Notes under the pieces: model-generated | Databases searched by the model: none | Told to the model about the DNA's origin: nothing | What the model saw: the letters and a program-made list of their open reading frames with translations, nothing else | Source of the DNA: Micropterix aruncella | Lineage: Eukaryota > Arthropoda > Insecta > Lepidoptera > Micropterigidae | Direction: 5' to 3' | DNA length: 64,000 nucleotides | NCBI GenBank assembly: GCA_944548615.1 | Contig: OX155952.1 | Span: 41,984,182 to 42,048,181 of the forward strand | Program-made: the position numbers and the translations under genes | Part shown: positions 42,515 through 52,821 of the stretch, in pieces | How the letters are laid out: each line of letters opens with the position of its first letter | How positions within the stretch are numbered: the first letter of the stretch is position 1

Positions 42515-43610
42515 CTACTGTGAGAGACGGTGTGTTGATTTATGGATCACACGGATGTAGTCTCGGAGATGGGCTGGAGGAACACCAGCTGTAGCTCGTT
42601 GTGTTCGACGTGGAATCTGCTGAGGTGCTGGAACTTCGTCTTCTGATTCGGTGTCTTCAGGTTCTTCTTCGGCGATGACTTCTGGTTCCGCAACTTGATG
42701 CGGCAGAATCTGAATGTCAAAGGCTTCAAGCAAAAGGTTTTCAGCGTCGAGGAATGTGAAGCGTTTCTTGAGTTGATTCGCGTGGGCTTTGACTTCTCTA
42801 TCTTCAGTTTTCACTATGTAATAGACGGACCCGCACTTGCGCAAAATTTCTCCTTCAACCCAGCGCCACTTATTGATATTGGAAAAACGCTTTATGAAGA
42901 CCTTGTCACCAATTTCGTAGCTTCGTTGCTTAGAGCCATGGTGAGAATTGAACTGCCGTTCCATCTTGACGTTTCGCTCACCTGGTGCTGTCGTTGTGGG
43001 CTTGAGAAGGTCCAGTCTCGTCTTCATTGGCCGTTTAGTCATCAGTTCATGAGGTGATTTGTTTCCCAGATTGTATGATGGCGTTGAGCGATATGTTTCG
43101 AGGAATTTGCGCAGAATCTCGTTGGAGTTGCCTTCGCCTGTGAGCTTTTTGAGTCCTTGCTTGAGCGTCTGGACGAATCGTTCTGCCTGTCCGTTGGATT
43201 GTGGGTGATAAGGTGCCGTGGTAATGTGCTCGATTCCTTTGAGCTTGCAAAACTGCTGGAAGTGATCGGACGTGAACTGAGGTCCATTGTCTGACACGAT
43301 CGTGTCGCAAATGCCGTGACGAGCGAAAGCTTCTTCCAATCGGTCGGTTGTTTGCTGCGAGGTCGTGCTTGTCATCTTAAAGACTTCCGGCCACTTCGAA
43401 AAAGCGTCAATGATTATGAGATACCAAAAGTTGTCGATGGGACCTGCGAAGTCGATGTGGATTCGGGACAATGGTGATGCGGAAACTGGCCATGACTGGA
43501 GAGGAACCTTTGTCGGTGTTAACGAGTTTGTTGCGCAACTTTCACAGCTTTGGACGGTTCCTTCGATTTCAGCGTCGAGTGATGGCCATGAAACCTTCTG
43601 TCGAGAAGCT
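42515..43610 (-). pseudogene. Integrase region of Gypsy Pol, out of frame with Gag-Pol
   Basis: Open frame with the integrase core: RIHIDFAGP (first Asp), VSDNGPQFTS (second Asp), SNGQAERFVQTLK (Glu), the D-D-35-E set. A C-terminal basic module follows, with GDKVFIKRF and WVEGEILRKCGSVYYIV, an SH3-like fold without an evident chromodomain, and then an acidic tail. The frame has no usable ATG and continues upstream to about 43610, including the C-E-S-C half of the zinc-binding motif. The H-Q-G-H half is in the Gag-Pol frame. The one-base shift therefore falls between the two halves, at about 43600-43615. Confidence 0.9.
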
Positions 43611-46600
43611 TCATTCGTTCGATTCCTGGATGGCCTTGATGAAGCTCCTTAAGAATTTCCTTTCGATAGCGCTTTGGAATTACGATTCGGTCGCCGAAGA
43701 AAATGCAGCCATTTATGAGAATGAGCAAATCGTGTCGTCCGAAATACTCAGCGGCTTCGTCATCAACGATGTTTCGACGTTTACTAGGCCAGCCATTCTC
43801 GATGTACGTCGCAATTTTTTGAAGTGATTCGTCGCGGCTGGTTTCATGCTGAATGGCTTCAAAGGTGATGGGAAGCTTCTTGACAGTGTCGATTGCGAAA
43901 CATCCGGCTGTGCTCTCGGCGATGACTCGAGCAATGAAAATGGAGCTATCAGGTGCGTATGAATGGGATTTCACCGATTTTATGTTCACCTTCGTACTTC
44001 CAATGACGATTTCTTCTTCAGGCTTCTCGTGCTTGCTGATGAGTCTCGAGATGAAGTCTGCGTAAGCGAAACTCTTTGTGTTGATGTAGCGAATGTTGAA
44101 GTCGTATGCTAGCAGAATTAAGGCATAGCGTTGGAGACGACTTGCTGTATGCACGGGAATGCCTTTCTTGTTGCCGAAGATTGCGAGCAGAGGCTGATGA
44201 TCAGTCTGGAGCTCGAACTTGCGTCCGTATACGTAGCGGTGGAACTTTTGAAGTGCAAATGTGAGTGCGAGGGCTTCACGTTGTATCTGCGGGTAGTTCT
44301 TCTCGGCAGCTGAGAATGCACGAGCTGCATGCATCACCGGCTTCATCTTTTTATCTGGCATCTCGTGGAGAAGGACGGCTCCCATTCCGTAGCTGGAAGC
44401 GTCGGCTGCGACAATGAGCTTCTTGGTAGAATCGTAGTGAGTGAGTGCCAAGTCGGATGCAAGAATTTTCTTGAGCTGCTCGAATGCCTGCTGGTGCTTT
44501 TCTTGCCAATTGAAGTCGATGTCATCTTGCAACAGTTCGTCCAATGGGCCTCGGAGACCTTTGATATGCGGGATGAACTTGCTGTACCAAGTTACGGCGC
44601 CAAGAAAAGATTGAAGTTGCGCGACGTTTGTTGGAGCCGGGATGTTCTGAAGTGTTGCAAGTTTATCGGGACTCGGTTTGATGCCGTCAGCGCTGATGAT
44701 GTGTCCAAGGAACTCGAGCTGCTGCTGGCCAAAAGAGCACTTCTCGAGTCTGAGGTGGAAACCGTGTTGTTGAATGCGAGTCAATGCCTCGAAGAGATTT
44801 TTGCGGTGGTCATCTTCATCAGTTCCTCCCACAATGAAGTCGTCGATGAACGGGAAGATGCCCTTAGCTCCGCTCATCATGTTGCTGACAAGTTTTTGGA
44901 AAATTGCCGGTGCTGGCTTGACTCCTGGTTGTAGGCGATTTACCTGATAGAGTCCGCAATGAGTGTTGATCGTCATTAGCTTCTTTGATTCGTCATCCAG
45001 CTCGACCTGAAGGAATGCGTCTGAGAGGTCGATTTTGCTGAATTTCTTGTACGGTGACAGCTGAGCGAAGATTTCATCAGGCGTTGGCAGCGGATATTGC
45101 TCAGGTTCGAGGGAATCGTTGAGTCCGGTGGAGTAATCAGCGCAAACACGGACACGTCCATCCTTCTTCTTGACGGCGACGATTGGAGCGGCGTAAGCAG
45201 AGTTCTTGACTGGACTGATGACACCCAGGAGTTGTAAGCGCTTCAACTCTGCTTCAATGACCTCGGCTGCTGCGAACGGAACTGGTCGGCTCTTGCGGTA
45301 GATTGGCTTTGCATCTGGGATGAGAGTAAGTGATGCTTTGATAGTGCAGAGTCCTAGCGTGTTATTGAAAAGGCTTGGGAAATTTCGTTGAACTTCCTGC
45401 TCGAGCTGCGATGGTGTCTCCGTTGTGATGTTATTGCAGATGCTGGCAATAGGAATGTTCCAGAGATCAAGTGCATCCATCCAGTCGCTGCCGAGGACGT
45501 TGAGTTCTCTTGCGACGTAGCAGGGACCTTTGTCTTCACGATCATGAAGTCTTAAGCGAGCTGAGAACTTGCCGAGCATCTCAATCTGGTCTCCCGAAGC
45601 GCTGTAAGCTTGTTCTTCGCAGTCGGATAACTTTGGTGAGCCAATTTTCTTCCAGTTTGCTTCGGAGATGATGGTCCAGTCGGAACCTGAATCGAGTTGA
45701 AGTCGTAGCTTAATGTTGCCGATGGCCGGTTCGACGAACTTTCGTGCACCGATGGATGCTGATGTGATCGCGAGACTCTGACGACGCTCGTCCCGGCGGT
45801 TAAAGCGGTTTGGTCTCTGACGGAATCTCCTGAGGAACTCGAATGCTGATGCACAAAAGCCTGCCTTGTGTCCTTTCACCTTGCATGTAGCGCATTCCGT
45901 TTGTCTGTAGGGGCAGTCTCGGTGCCAGTGAAGATCTCCGCAGAAGTAACAAGGATTTGATGGGACTGCCAAGTCGTCACGAGCCTGCGAAACTTGTTTC
46001 TTTGGTTGTCGAGAGTTTTGAGCGATGGTTGTCTGTTGCAGACGCTGTTGCGGGCGCTTCTGTGGGCGCTGCTGTGTGAGGAGGATCTCGCTCTTGATGG
46101 CTGCCTCCGGTTGCTGAATCATGGCTTTCTCTATTTTCAAGCTTGATAAGCGCTTCGCCACATTGCAGACGTCATTGAGATCGAGCTTATGAATGGTATT
46201 CGGGTCTGCAGCTGCCGCGCGGCTTAATTCGATGTCGTCAAGCTTCGTCAACAGATTCTCAAGCACACGAGAATCTTCTGCATTGTTAAGACCGGTCGTG
46301 AAGATAAGCACTTTGAAGTCTTTGAAGAAGCACTTGGTGAGCCTTTCTGTGAGTAAGCTGATCTTCTGTGTAGCGGTCATCATTGCAGCGTCTTCGACAA
46401 ATATTGATTTGTATCTTGCATACCAGCGGTCGAAAGTGAGGTTATTATCTGGTGAGAATTCAAATGTTGTCATGCGGCCAGCCAAGGTCTTGTAGAGTGA
46501 TGTTGCTTGGAAAACGGGAGCTGCAATTGGATCTACGGTATGAGCTTGACCTGCGGCGGAGGCTGCTTGTACATGAAGTTGTTCTAGGATTTTCTGATTT

Positions 46601-46707
46601 TGTTGCATAAGTCGTGAAACCAGTTCTCGGTCAGCAGCAGCTCGTTCGTCAGCTTGTTCAGCTTGTTGCTTCATCAGTTTCACCAATTCCTGCACTGATT
46701 TGTCCAT
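43519..46707 (-). CDS. Gypsy Gag-Pol polyprotein (1062 aa, shifted before integrase)
   Basis: A single frame from an ATG at 46707. Gag (about 1-300) has a coiled N-terminus (KLMKQQAEQADERAA), then a mag/K02A2.6-type capsid block (FEFSPDNNLTFDRWYARYKSIF), and two zinc knuckles: CYFCGDLHWHRDC (one residue short between C and H) and CATCKVKGHKAGFC. Protease near 339: LDSGSDWTII. RT about 470-650: PLPTPDEIFAQL, KIDLSDAFLQVEL, and the catalytic box FIDDF near 620 (I instead of the usual L or M). RNase H about 765-890: ADASSYGMGAVL, QREALALTFAL, TDHQPLLAIF. The integrase zinc motif begins with HQGHPGIERMK near 1027, then the frame is lost and stops at 43519. Gag and Pol share one frame. Confidence 0.92.
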   Translation of the reverse strand: MDKSVQELVKLMKQQAEQADERAAADRELVSRLMQQNQKILEQLHVQAASAAGQAHTVDPIAAPVFQATSLYKTLAGRMTTFEFSPDNNLTFDRWYARYKSIFVEDAAMMTATQKISLLTERLTKCFFKDFKVLIFTTGLNNAEDSRVLENLLTKLDDIELSRAAAADPNTIHKLDLNDVCNVAKRLSSLKIEKAMIQQPEAAIKSEILLTQQRPQKRPQQRLQQTTIAQNSRQPKKQVSQARDDLAVPSNPCYFCGDLHWHRDCPYRQTECATCKVKGHKAGFCASAFEFLRRFRQRPNRFNRRDERRQSLAITSASIGARKFVEPAIGNIKLRLQLDSGSDWTIISEANWKKIGSPKLSDCEEQAYSASGDQIEMLGKFSARLRLHDREDKGPCYVARELNVLGSDWMDALDLWNIPIASICNNITTETPSQLEQEVQRNFPSLFNNTLGLCTIKASLTLIPDAKPIYRKSRPVPFAAAEVIEAELKRLQLLGVISPVKNSAYAAPIVAVKKKDGRVRVCADYSTGLNDSLEPEQYPLPTPDEIFAQLSPYKKFSKIDLSDAFLQVELDDESKKLMTINTHCGLYQVNRLQPGVKPAPAIFQKLVSNMMSGAKGIFPFIDDFIVGGTDEDDHRKNLFEALTRIQQHGFHLRLEKCSFGQQQLEFLGHIISADGIKPSPDKLATLQNIPAPTNVAQLQSFLGAVTWYSKFIPHIKGLRGPLDELLQDDIDFNWQEKHQQAFEQLKKILASDLALTHYDSTKKLIVAADASSYGMGAVLLHEMPDKKMKPVMHAARAFSAAEKNYPQIQREALALTFALQKFHRYVYGRKFELQTDHQPLLAIFGNKKGIPVHTASRLQRYALILLAYDFNIRYINTKSFAYADFISRLISKHEKPEEEIVIGSTKVNIKSVKSHSYAPDSSIFIARVIAESTAGCFAIDTVKKLPITFEAIQHETSRDESLQKIATYIENGWPSKRRNIVDDEAAEYFGRHDLLILINGCIFFGDRIVIPKRYRKEILKELHQGHPGIERMKLLDRRFHGHHSTLKSKEPSKAVKVAQQTR

Positions 46708-46782
46708 GTTGCAAGGTTATGTTATTTTTGACACACGGAAAAAAACTTTCGATTTTTTGCCTAGATCGCGTGAATTCGTTCA

Positions 46783-46795
46783 ATCCTCGTCGCCA
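46783..46795 (-). other. Primer binding site, tRNA-Ser type
   Basis: Minus strand TGGCGACGAGGAT, one base inside the 5' LTR, is complementary to the 3' end (ATCCTCGTCG plus CCA) that I recall for eukaryotic tRNA-Ser(GCU). Known mag elements also prime with tRNA-Ser. Confidence 0.75.
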
Positions 46796-46796
46796 C

Positions 46797-46981
46797 TGTT
46801 GTGATCCATAGTTTTATTCACATCATAGTTTATTCAATAATAGTTTATTCAATAATGAGTTAATACAGAGCACAATCTCATGTAGGTAATGTTCACTCCA
46901 AATCCCCTACCCGCCTGTCCTGTCCCATTACACAGTGTTGCCAGTATGTAACATATTACACAGTGTTGCTAGTATGTAACA
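46797..46981 (-). repeat. 5' LTR of the Gypsy element
   Basis: 185 bp, TGTTACATAC...CACAACA on the minus strand, same as 42274-42458 base for base as far as I can read. The target duplication AAAAG follows at 46982-46986. Confidence 0.95.
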
Positions 46982-46986
46982 AAAAG

Positions 46987-47504
46987 TATGCACGTAAGTC
47001 ATTTTGTGATGTTTTAACTATATTAAATAATAATAATTGTTTCAATCAAATATGATTAAAATCATCTCGGGAACATTTCTGCAAATTCGGTTTTCTTGGT
47101 AAAAAAAATACGCCAATGAAGGTAGTTTCTGCCAATAAAGTTGCTAATGAGATTAGACGCGCTGTGACTCACTACTAGACTTCTTCGTCGTCAGTCAACT
47201 CATCTCGGGACGCCCTTTCTTGGTTTGTCTTCTAGAGAAACGTGATTTATTATCGGATATATCTATGTCCTAGGGCGTAGGCAGCGAATAAAATCATCCA
47301 ATACATTATTTTGCAGTATCGAGATCGTTTTGGATGCAATACTTCGTACGGCTATCCAGGTCGTGGTGAATTTCTGTACAGTTGTGGCTATTTTCGATAT
47401 AATGTAGTAGACGGTGTGAGTTCTTAACGTTATGGATCTTAGGTATTGAAAAGTAACGGCCCTAACTTAGATCTTTGAGAAATATCCCTAAAGGAAGATG
47501 TTTT
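46987..47504. other. No gene seen
   Basis: AT-rich flank of the Gypsy insertion; no coding frame, repeat array or RNA gene signature recognised. Confidence 0.6.
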
Positions 47505-47775
47505 TATCTATATTAATATTAGAAAGACGTAATTTTTGTAAGTTTGGTTTTCAATAGGAAATCATGATAGTTTTGTAAATCAAGTCGGAGAAAATGAGCT
47601 GGTGAGTTGCGTAATCGGCGTGCGCCGACGAAACGGTTCGATATATTATGTGAAAACAATATAATATAAGGACAAAAACATCAGCCTCAGAGAGATCTAT
47701 AAAAAATGTAAGCGACAGCATACATCCAACTTTTATATTTAAGCTACGATAACTGTTTTTAGGTATCAAAAAAGT
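47505..47775 (-). repeat. RTE-type LINE 3' fragment
   Basis: The reverse complement aligns with 25250-25470 (GTAGCTTAAATATAAAAGTT, TTTATAGATCTCTCTGAG, CGAACCGTTTCGTCGGCGCA, TCCGACTTGAT) and ends TTTCTAATATTAATATAG. The 100-codon frame inside (47551-47853) is untranslated repeat sequence. Confidence 0.6.
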
Positions 47776-48046
47776 ACCTAAGCAGGCAGTATTTGTTAAA
47801 GACATTAGCAATAGAATAAGAATCCTTATCAACATAAATAAATCTATTATCACGGGTGGTTAATAAAGATAAAATTAGCCATTTACTGTAAGTTTTTAGG
47901 TGGTATAGTTATAGAGATATAATGAAATTAGTAACGCGTGCAAGCACCCAGAAATACATAGCAGACGGCGGCCGCGCGGCTGGCCCAGCAAGGTCAGCAT
48001 TCAGCAGAAGGCGGGGAACAAGACGCGTACGTCTACGATTTATGTA

Positions 48047-48076
48047 GCGTCCAACCCCCCGTGGGGGGTTGGACGC
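48047..48076. other. 14-bp perfect-stem hairpin at the LINE 5' junction
   Basis: GCGTCCAACCCCCC, a two-base loop GT, then the exact reverse complement. Nearly loopless, very stable palindrome immediately before the two TCGGTGAGGG direct repeats. Confidence 0.9.
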
Positions 48077-48110
48077 CTCGGTGAGGGAACTGGGGTTTTA
48101 GGAGACATCG

Positions 48111-49014
48111 GTGAGGGAACTGGTGGCAAGACCAGCCCCCTCGCTGGCCTCCCCCCCGAGCTCGTCCTCGCCCTCTTATGGGGATGCCCTCAAGAGGGGC
48201 ATCAACCTACAGGTCGCGGGGAACCGGACGAGGGAGGTGCCTCCTAAGAGGCCCTCGGTCATTATTTACCCTGCGATTGAGGATGCCGCAGCCACCTCGG
48301 AGTCGACCAAAGCGGCTCTTTTGAAGGCACTTGACCCTGCGGCCGACGGGTTCCGACCGGTCACTGTGAGGAAGGTGGCTCGGGCCGGCGTTCTGGTCCA
48401 GACCTCCACTCCGGGGGGTCTGGAAAGAGTGAAGGCCGCGGGCGATAAACTTCATGGTGCGGGGTTGAAGGCCGTCGAACCGCAGGGTCGATTTCCGCGG
48501 ATTGTAATCCATGACATTCCGCGGGACCTCAAGGTAGGAGAAATCAAGGAGCTGATTTGGTCGCAGAACCTCGAGGGCCGCTGCTCAGTGGATAAGGCAA
48601 CTGCGCTAGGCTCGACCCGCCGGGCGTTCGCGTTCGGCCAGAGGGACGGCCCTGTCGTCCAAAGTGTTTGGATCGTGCACCCGGCGGTGCGAGCGGTGCT
48701 TGTGGCGGAGGGGAGAGTGTTCCTGGACTGGGACTCTTGCAGAGTGCGTGACTACATCGGGGCGGTAAGGTGTTTCCGCTGCCACAATTTCGGGCACACC
48801 CAGGGGAAGTGCTCGCAGGAGGTAGTCTGCGGACATTGCGCCGGCAAGGGGACACGAGAGGTCGGCTTGCCCTGCTAAGGAGGCACCCCCCAAGTGTGCC
48901 ACATGCTCGGGTCTGCGAAAGGAAGCAGCTCACGTGACGGGCTCGTCGGGCTGTCCGGCCTATCAGCGCGCGGTGGACAGGGAGATAGCCACCACGAACT
49001 ATGGCGGGGCATAG
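48111..49014 (+). pseudogene. R1-type ORF1 (Gag), no ATG, frameshifted
   Basis: The frame 48111-48878 has no methionine codon at all and an upstream stop (TAG at 48099), so the natural start is lost. It shows the mid-Gag block (RPSVIIYPAIEDAAATSESTK, VRKVARAGVLVQ, PRIVIHDIPRDL) and the first zinc knuckle CFRCHNFGHTQGKC, then CGHCAGKG. An extra G in the run at 48848-48851 throws the frame to an early stop. The alternative frame continues with the expected second and third knuckles (C-A-T-C ... H-V-T-G-S-S-G-C) to TAG at 49012-49014. ORF2 begins inside it at 49001, a 14-base overlap typical of R1-type elements. Confidence 0.85.
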
Positions 49015-52000
49015 TCCCCAACTAATGATAAGTTGCGCGCAACTGAATCTTCAGAGAAGCAGGGCTGTAACTGCCGAATTCGGTCGCACGCTTGAGACGA
49101 TGGGTATTGGAGTGGCGTTTGTGCAGGAGCAGTTCACGTTCCTCGGTAAAACCCGGGGTATTGACGGGCGGTGCGTTGTGCTCGAGAAGGGGCACCGACC
49201 CATGGCAGGGATCGCGGTGAGTTCGTCTCTCCCGCCTCCCCTGTTCCTGGATCGGCTCTCCAGTGAGCACCTCGCCTGCGCGTCCATAGTTATCAACGAT
49301 GTGGACTGCTACTTCATCAGCGTCTACTTCCAGTTTGGCGAGGCTGTGGACGCCTACATTGCTGAACTCGCCGCGGCCCTTGACGCTCTTCGGGGTCGGC
49401 CGGTAGTGGTAGCGGGCGATTTTAATGCCCGCTCCCCGTCCTGGCACGACGACGGCAACCTGGACCGCCTGGACAGGGTCGCGAAGGGAAGAGCCGAGGC
49501 TGTCGAGGAGCTGATAGCGACCTATGGGTTGCATATTGTCAACTCCCCCGGGCAGCCCCGGACCTTCTGTGGCCCCGGCGGGTCCAGCAATGTGGATTTG
49601 ACGCTGTGCTCCCCTGGATTCGCCCGGGAGATGATGAACTGGACCGTCCACGAATCGTCGTCTTCCTCAGACCATAGACTAGTTACCTTCGACATTGGCC
49701 GCCGTGTGAATCCCCCGTCCCCCTCGGAATGGGCGTACCGCACCTCGGATGTGGACTGGGACCGCTTTGGGGAGTCCCTCTGTGAGAGGCTCTCCCGGTT
49801 CCCGTCCCCTCACTCCAATTCGGCCGAGACACTTAGTGTTGCACTTCATGAGGCAGTTGCCTCGGCCTGCGAGTCGGTCCTCGGTCGGAGGAGGCCCTGC
49901 GGAGGCTTTACAGCACCGTGGTGGTCTCCGGAAATATCCGACCTTCGCAGGTGCTTCCGGCAAGCGTACCGCCGCATGGGGGAAGTCCGCAGGGGTTCTC
50001 TTCCCCCTGAGCGTGTGGAGGTACTTCGGGAGTCCCTGAGATCGGCTCGGAGCGTCTACCACGCCGCCATTAGGCGTGCCAAGACTGATTCCTGGCGTAC
50101 ATGGGTTAGCGAAGTTGGGAATGCAAACCCATGGGACATGAAGAACGTCATCGACAAAGGTGCCAAGCGGAGTGGGAACTACCTCTCTAGCATTGTCGAG
50201 GGTACTTCCGCCCCGCTTGACACCGAAGGCACTCTTTCAGTTCTCCTCGGTTCTTTGTGTCCATCGGATCGGAATGACAATGACGATCCCCACCACGCGC
50301 AGCTGCGGCGGCTATTGCCGTAGACTCGCGCGTACCTGATCTGTCAGAGGTAACAGCGGACGAGGTCGGCACCATCATCGGGTCGCTATCGCGCAGAAAG
50401 GCACCGGGGATAGACAACCTTACGTCTGATATAGTGAAGCGGGTGTGGGAATTCGCAAGATGGGAGGTGACTGTCCTGATGCAGAATTGCATTAGGGACG
50501 GTCATTTCCCATTATGCTGGAAGGCTGGCCTCCTGCGGGTGATTCCCAAAGGTAACGACAAGCCGCGCTCGGATCCGAAAGCGTACAGGCCCATCACGCT
50601 CCTTCCCATAATGGGTAAGGTGCTCGAAGTGCTTGTGCGCGAACGGCTGGAAAGGACTCTGTCTCCCCAGAACGAGCGTCAGTTTGGCTTTACCCGAGGG
50701 AAAAGCACGGAGGACGCCATCCTGTTTGCGAAGAACTGGGTCCGCAACTATGACGGCCGCTACGTGGTAGGCGTATTTTTGGATATCTCCGGTGCATTCG
50801 ACAACGCGTGGTGGCCGATGCTCATATGCAAGCTTCGCGCCCGCCTGTGCCCGAACAATTTGTTGAAAGTAGTGAGGAGCTACTTTTCAGACAGATCTGT
50901 CACTCTGAGGTACGGCCCGACCAGCGTCACCAAAACCCCGACTATAGGCTGTCCACAGGGGTCAGTGTTGGGTCCTAGCCTTTGGAACATTCTCTTTGAT
51001 GATTTCCTCGGTCTACCTTACCCGGAGGGGTACACCGTCAGCGCTTATGCAGACGACGCTCTCCTCCTGGTGGGCGGCAGGAGTCGCGCAGAGGTCGAAA
51101 GAAGGGTGGCTGACTCGCTGGACCTGATCCTCGGATGGGGTCAGCGAAACAGACTCACCTTCTCTCCGACGAAAACTCAGGCGCTTCTCCTGAAGGGACA
51201 TCTTAAGCGAAACCCTGTTATCAGGATGAACGGTCGCCCGGTATCCTTCCCGGCCACCGTTCGATACCTGGGGGTGACGCTTACGGCTTCCCTTTCCTTT
51301 CTTTCGCACGCAAAGATTACAGCCGAAAAATCCCGGGATCTATTCTTTGCGCTCCGCGGAGTGAGTCGGGCCGACTGGGGAATTCGTTTCCCGGCGGTCA
51401 TGACTATCTATAAGGGCGTCTTCGTCCCGCGTGCGACTTATGCCGCACGCGCTTGGACGGAGTCTGCTGTTCCTGAGGCGACGCGTGTCGCGCTGCTGCG
51501 CGGACAGCGCATCCCTCTCGTGGCCCTGACCGGGGCGTACAGAACGACGTCCACTCTTGCGTTACCCGTCATCGCTGGCGTTTTGCCGATTGACCTGGAA
51601 ATTCTGGAGCGTGCAGCGTTGTCGCGGTACCGCCGGGGCGAGCCGGTAGTCCTTCATGGCCTATCGATCGACCCGGTGGCGCACCGAGCTGGGGAGTTTG
51701 CCCGCCTGATTCGGGTGGAGTCCTTGCGTGTCTGGCAGGCTAGATGGGACGCCGGGGGTACGGGCCGCCTCACCCATTGCTTTTTCCCGTCTGTTGCAGT
51801 GCGGATGGCAAATTCGTTTCTGCGGTTCGACCACCATACCACGCAGCTGGTTGGGGGCCACGGAGAGTTCAGAGCCAAACTATTTGACTTTGGACTTGCC
51901 GATGACCCCCGGTGCGCCTGTGGGTATGGTCGCCAAACTGCGGAACACGTAATTTGGTCTTGCCCAATTCTAGCGGCTGCACGGGAGAAATTGATGGATG

Positions 52001-52167
52001 CAGTGGGCGCGTGCGTTGGGCGTTCTCCGATTTGGTACCCGGATTTGGTCAGTTGTAGGAGCTGCTTCCAGTCGTTTGGCGAGTTTGTGGGGCACTGGGT
52101 GGCTTCTTGGGAAAGCATGAGGCTTCGGGATACCCCCCAGGGGGTACCCTCTTCCTTGGTGGCGTGA
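49001..52167 (+). pseudogene. R1-type ORF2: endonuclease and RT, one frameshift
   Basis: The ATG at 49001 opens 440 codons with the apurinic-type endonuclease: CAQLNLQRSRAVT, FVQEQFT, VVAGDFNARSPSWHDD, VDLTLCSPG and SSSSDHRLVTFDI. That frame ends at 50323. The RT continues in another frame, open from at least 50311 to 52167: PKAYRPITLLPIMGKVLE, GFTRGKSTEDA, VFLDISGAFDNAWW, GCPQGSVLGPSLWN, AYADDALLLV, VRYLGVTLTASLSFLSH, then the C-terminal zinc motif CACGYGRQTAEHVIWSC. The shift (about 50275-50323) lies between endonuclease and RT in an alanine-rich GCxGC stretch prone to slippage. All catalytic residues are present, so decay is recent. Dense shadow frames reflect GC content. Confidence 0.92.
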
Positions 52168-52675
52168 TTCGGCGGCTACTTCCAGCCCGAAGTGCCCGTC
52201 TTTGTGTCCGTCTCTTTACCGCCCCGAGGGGCGTTTCGTTCTTTGCAGGATCCAGGGATTCCTCCCCCCCGTGGCTGCTCCGAGACCTGCCCACGGACAG
52301 TGCGCCTTCACGTTCATTGTTCTGGAGCGTCCTCTACCCCGCTTACCGGCTCCTAAATTTACGATATTGTTGTTTCTTTTCTCGTTAAATTTTGTAATAT
52401 TTTGTATTTTTTTTATGTTTTTTGTAAATAAGTTTTATTTTTTGAATAAATGGGTTCTCGGGGCGGTACGGGGGGGGGGTGGTTTACCCTATTTCACCCC
52501 CTGCGCGTTTTACCCTTCTGGTACGCGCAGGGTTGTCGTAGCACGACATCCCGGGCAGACAAGACGACCCTCGTCGTTATAACTGCCCGGGCGGTGGGCG
52601 GGGTTTGCTGCCCTCACCTATCGCCTTGAAACTCTTAACGTGGGGGGGGAGGGGGGAAGGGGGGGACGTCTTACA
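52168..52675 (+). other. 3' UTR of the R1-type LINE
   Basis: Contains a T-rich stretch, a G(9) run near 52472, two stems (CCCTGCGCG/CGCGCAGGG at about 52499-52531, and CCCGGGCAG/CTGCCCGGG at about 52549-52591) and a terminal run of GGGGGGGGAGGGGGG type. No gene. Confidence 0.6.
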
Positions 52676-52728
52676 CTATATATCTAAAGGCATAATCTAA
52701 AAGGCTAATAAACGCCACCCTACTTAAA

Positions 52729-52790
52729 TTAAGAAATCGTTTCGGAGCTTATCACGAAGCGAAGCCGCGGGCAAGAGCTAGTAATCTATA
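52729..52790 (-). repeat. Short fragment of a dispersed lepidopteran repeat
   Basis: The reverse complement reads ACTAGCTCTTGCCCGCGGCTTCGC, the common opening of RTE/SINE-type repeats in moths. It lies immediately upstream of the first rolling stone coding exon. Confidence 0.5.
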
Positions 52791-52821
52791 ATTGTAAACC
52801 GCTCGTTGCAGAGGTCTGACG

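Larger units (their letters stand above)
42274..46981 (-). mobile_element. Complete Ty3/Gypsy LTR retrotransposon (mag-like), 4708 bp
   Basis: Two 185-bp LTRs (42274-42458, 46797-46981) read as identical by eye, with TG...CA ends, and a perfect 5-bp target duplication AAAAG flanks the element (42269-42273 and 46982-46986). On the minus strand the order is LTR, tRNA-Ser primer site, Gag-Pol (one frame), integrase, polypurine tract, LTR. There is no envelope gene. Identical LTRs mean a very recent insertion. The only lesion I can see is a single frameshift in front of the integrase core, so this copy alone should not make integrase unless that shift is programmed. Confidence 0.95.
48030..52675 (+). 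mobile_element. R1-clade LINE, nearly full length, two frameshifts
   Basis: GC-rich element in AT-rich DNA: ORF1 with CCHC knuckles, then ORF2 with endonuclease, RT and a terminal C-x-C ... H-x-x-x-x-C finger (CACGYGRQTAEHVIWSC) and no RNase H, the R1-clade layout. The ORF1 N-terminus is missing, so the 5' end is probably truncated. Its junction carries a 30-bp hairpin (48047-48076) and two 16-bp direct repeats (TCGGTGAGGGAACTGG at about 48078 and 48108). The 3' UTR (52168-52675) ends in G-rich sequence with no poly(A). ACGTCT on both sides (about 48029-48034, 52668-52673) may be a target duplication, but this is weak. Confidence 0.8.

Noticed and set aside
47551..47853. 100-codon hydrophobic minus-strand frame
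   Set aside because: Lies in a dispersed LINE 3' fragment that has a non-coding relative at 25.25 kb.
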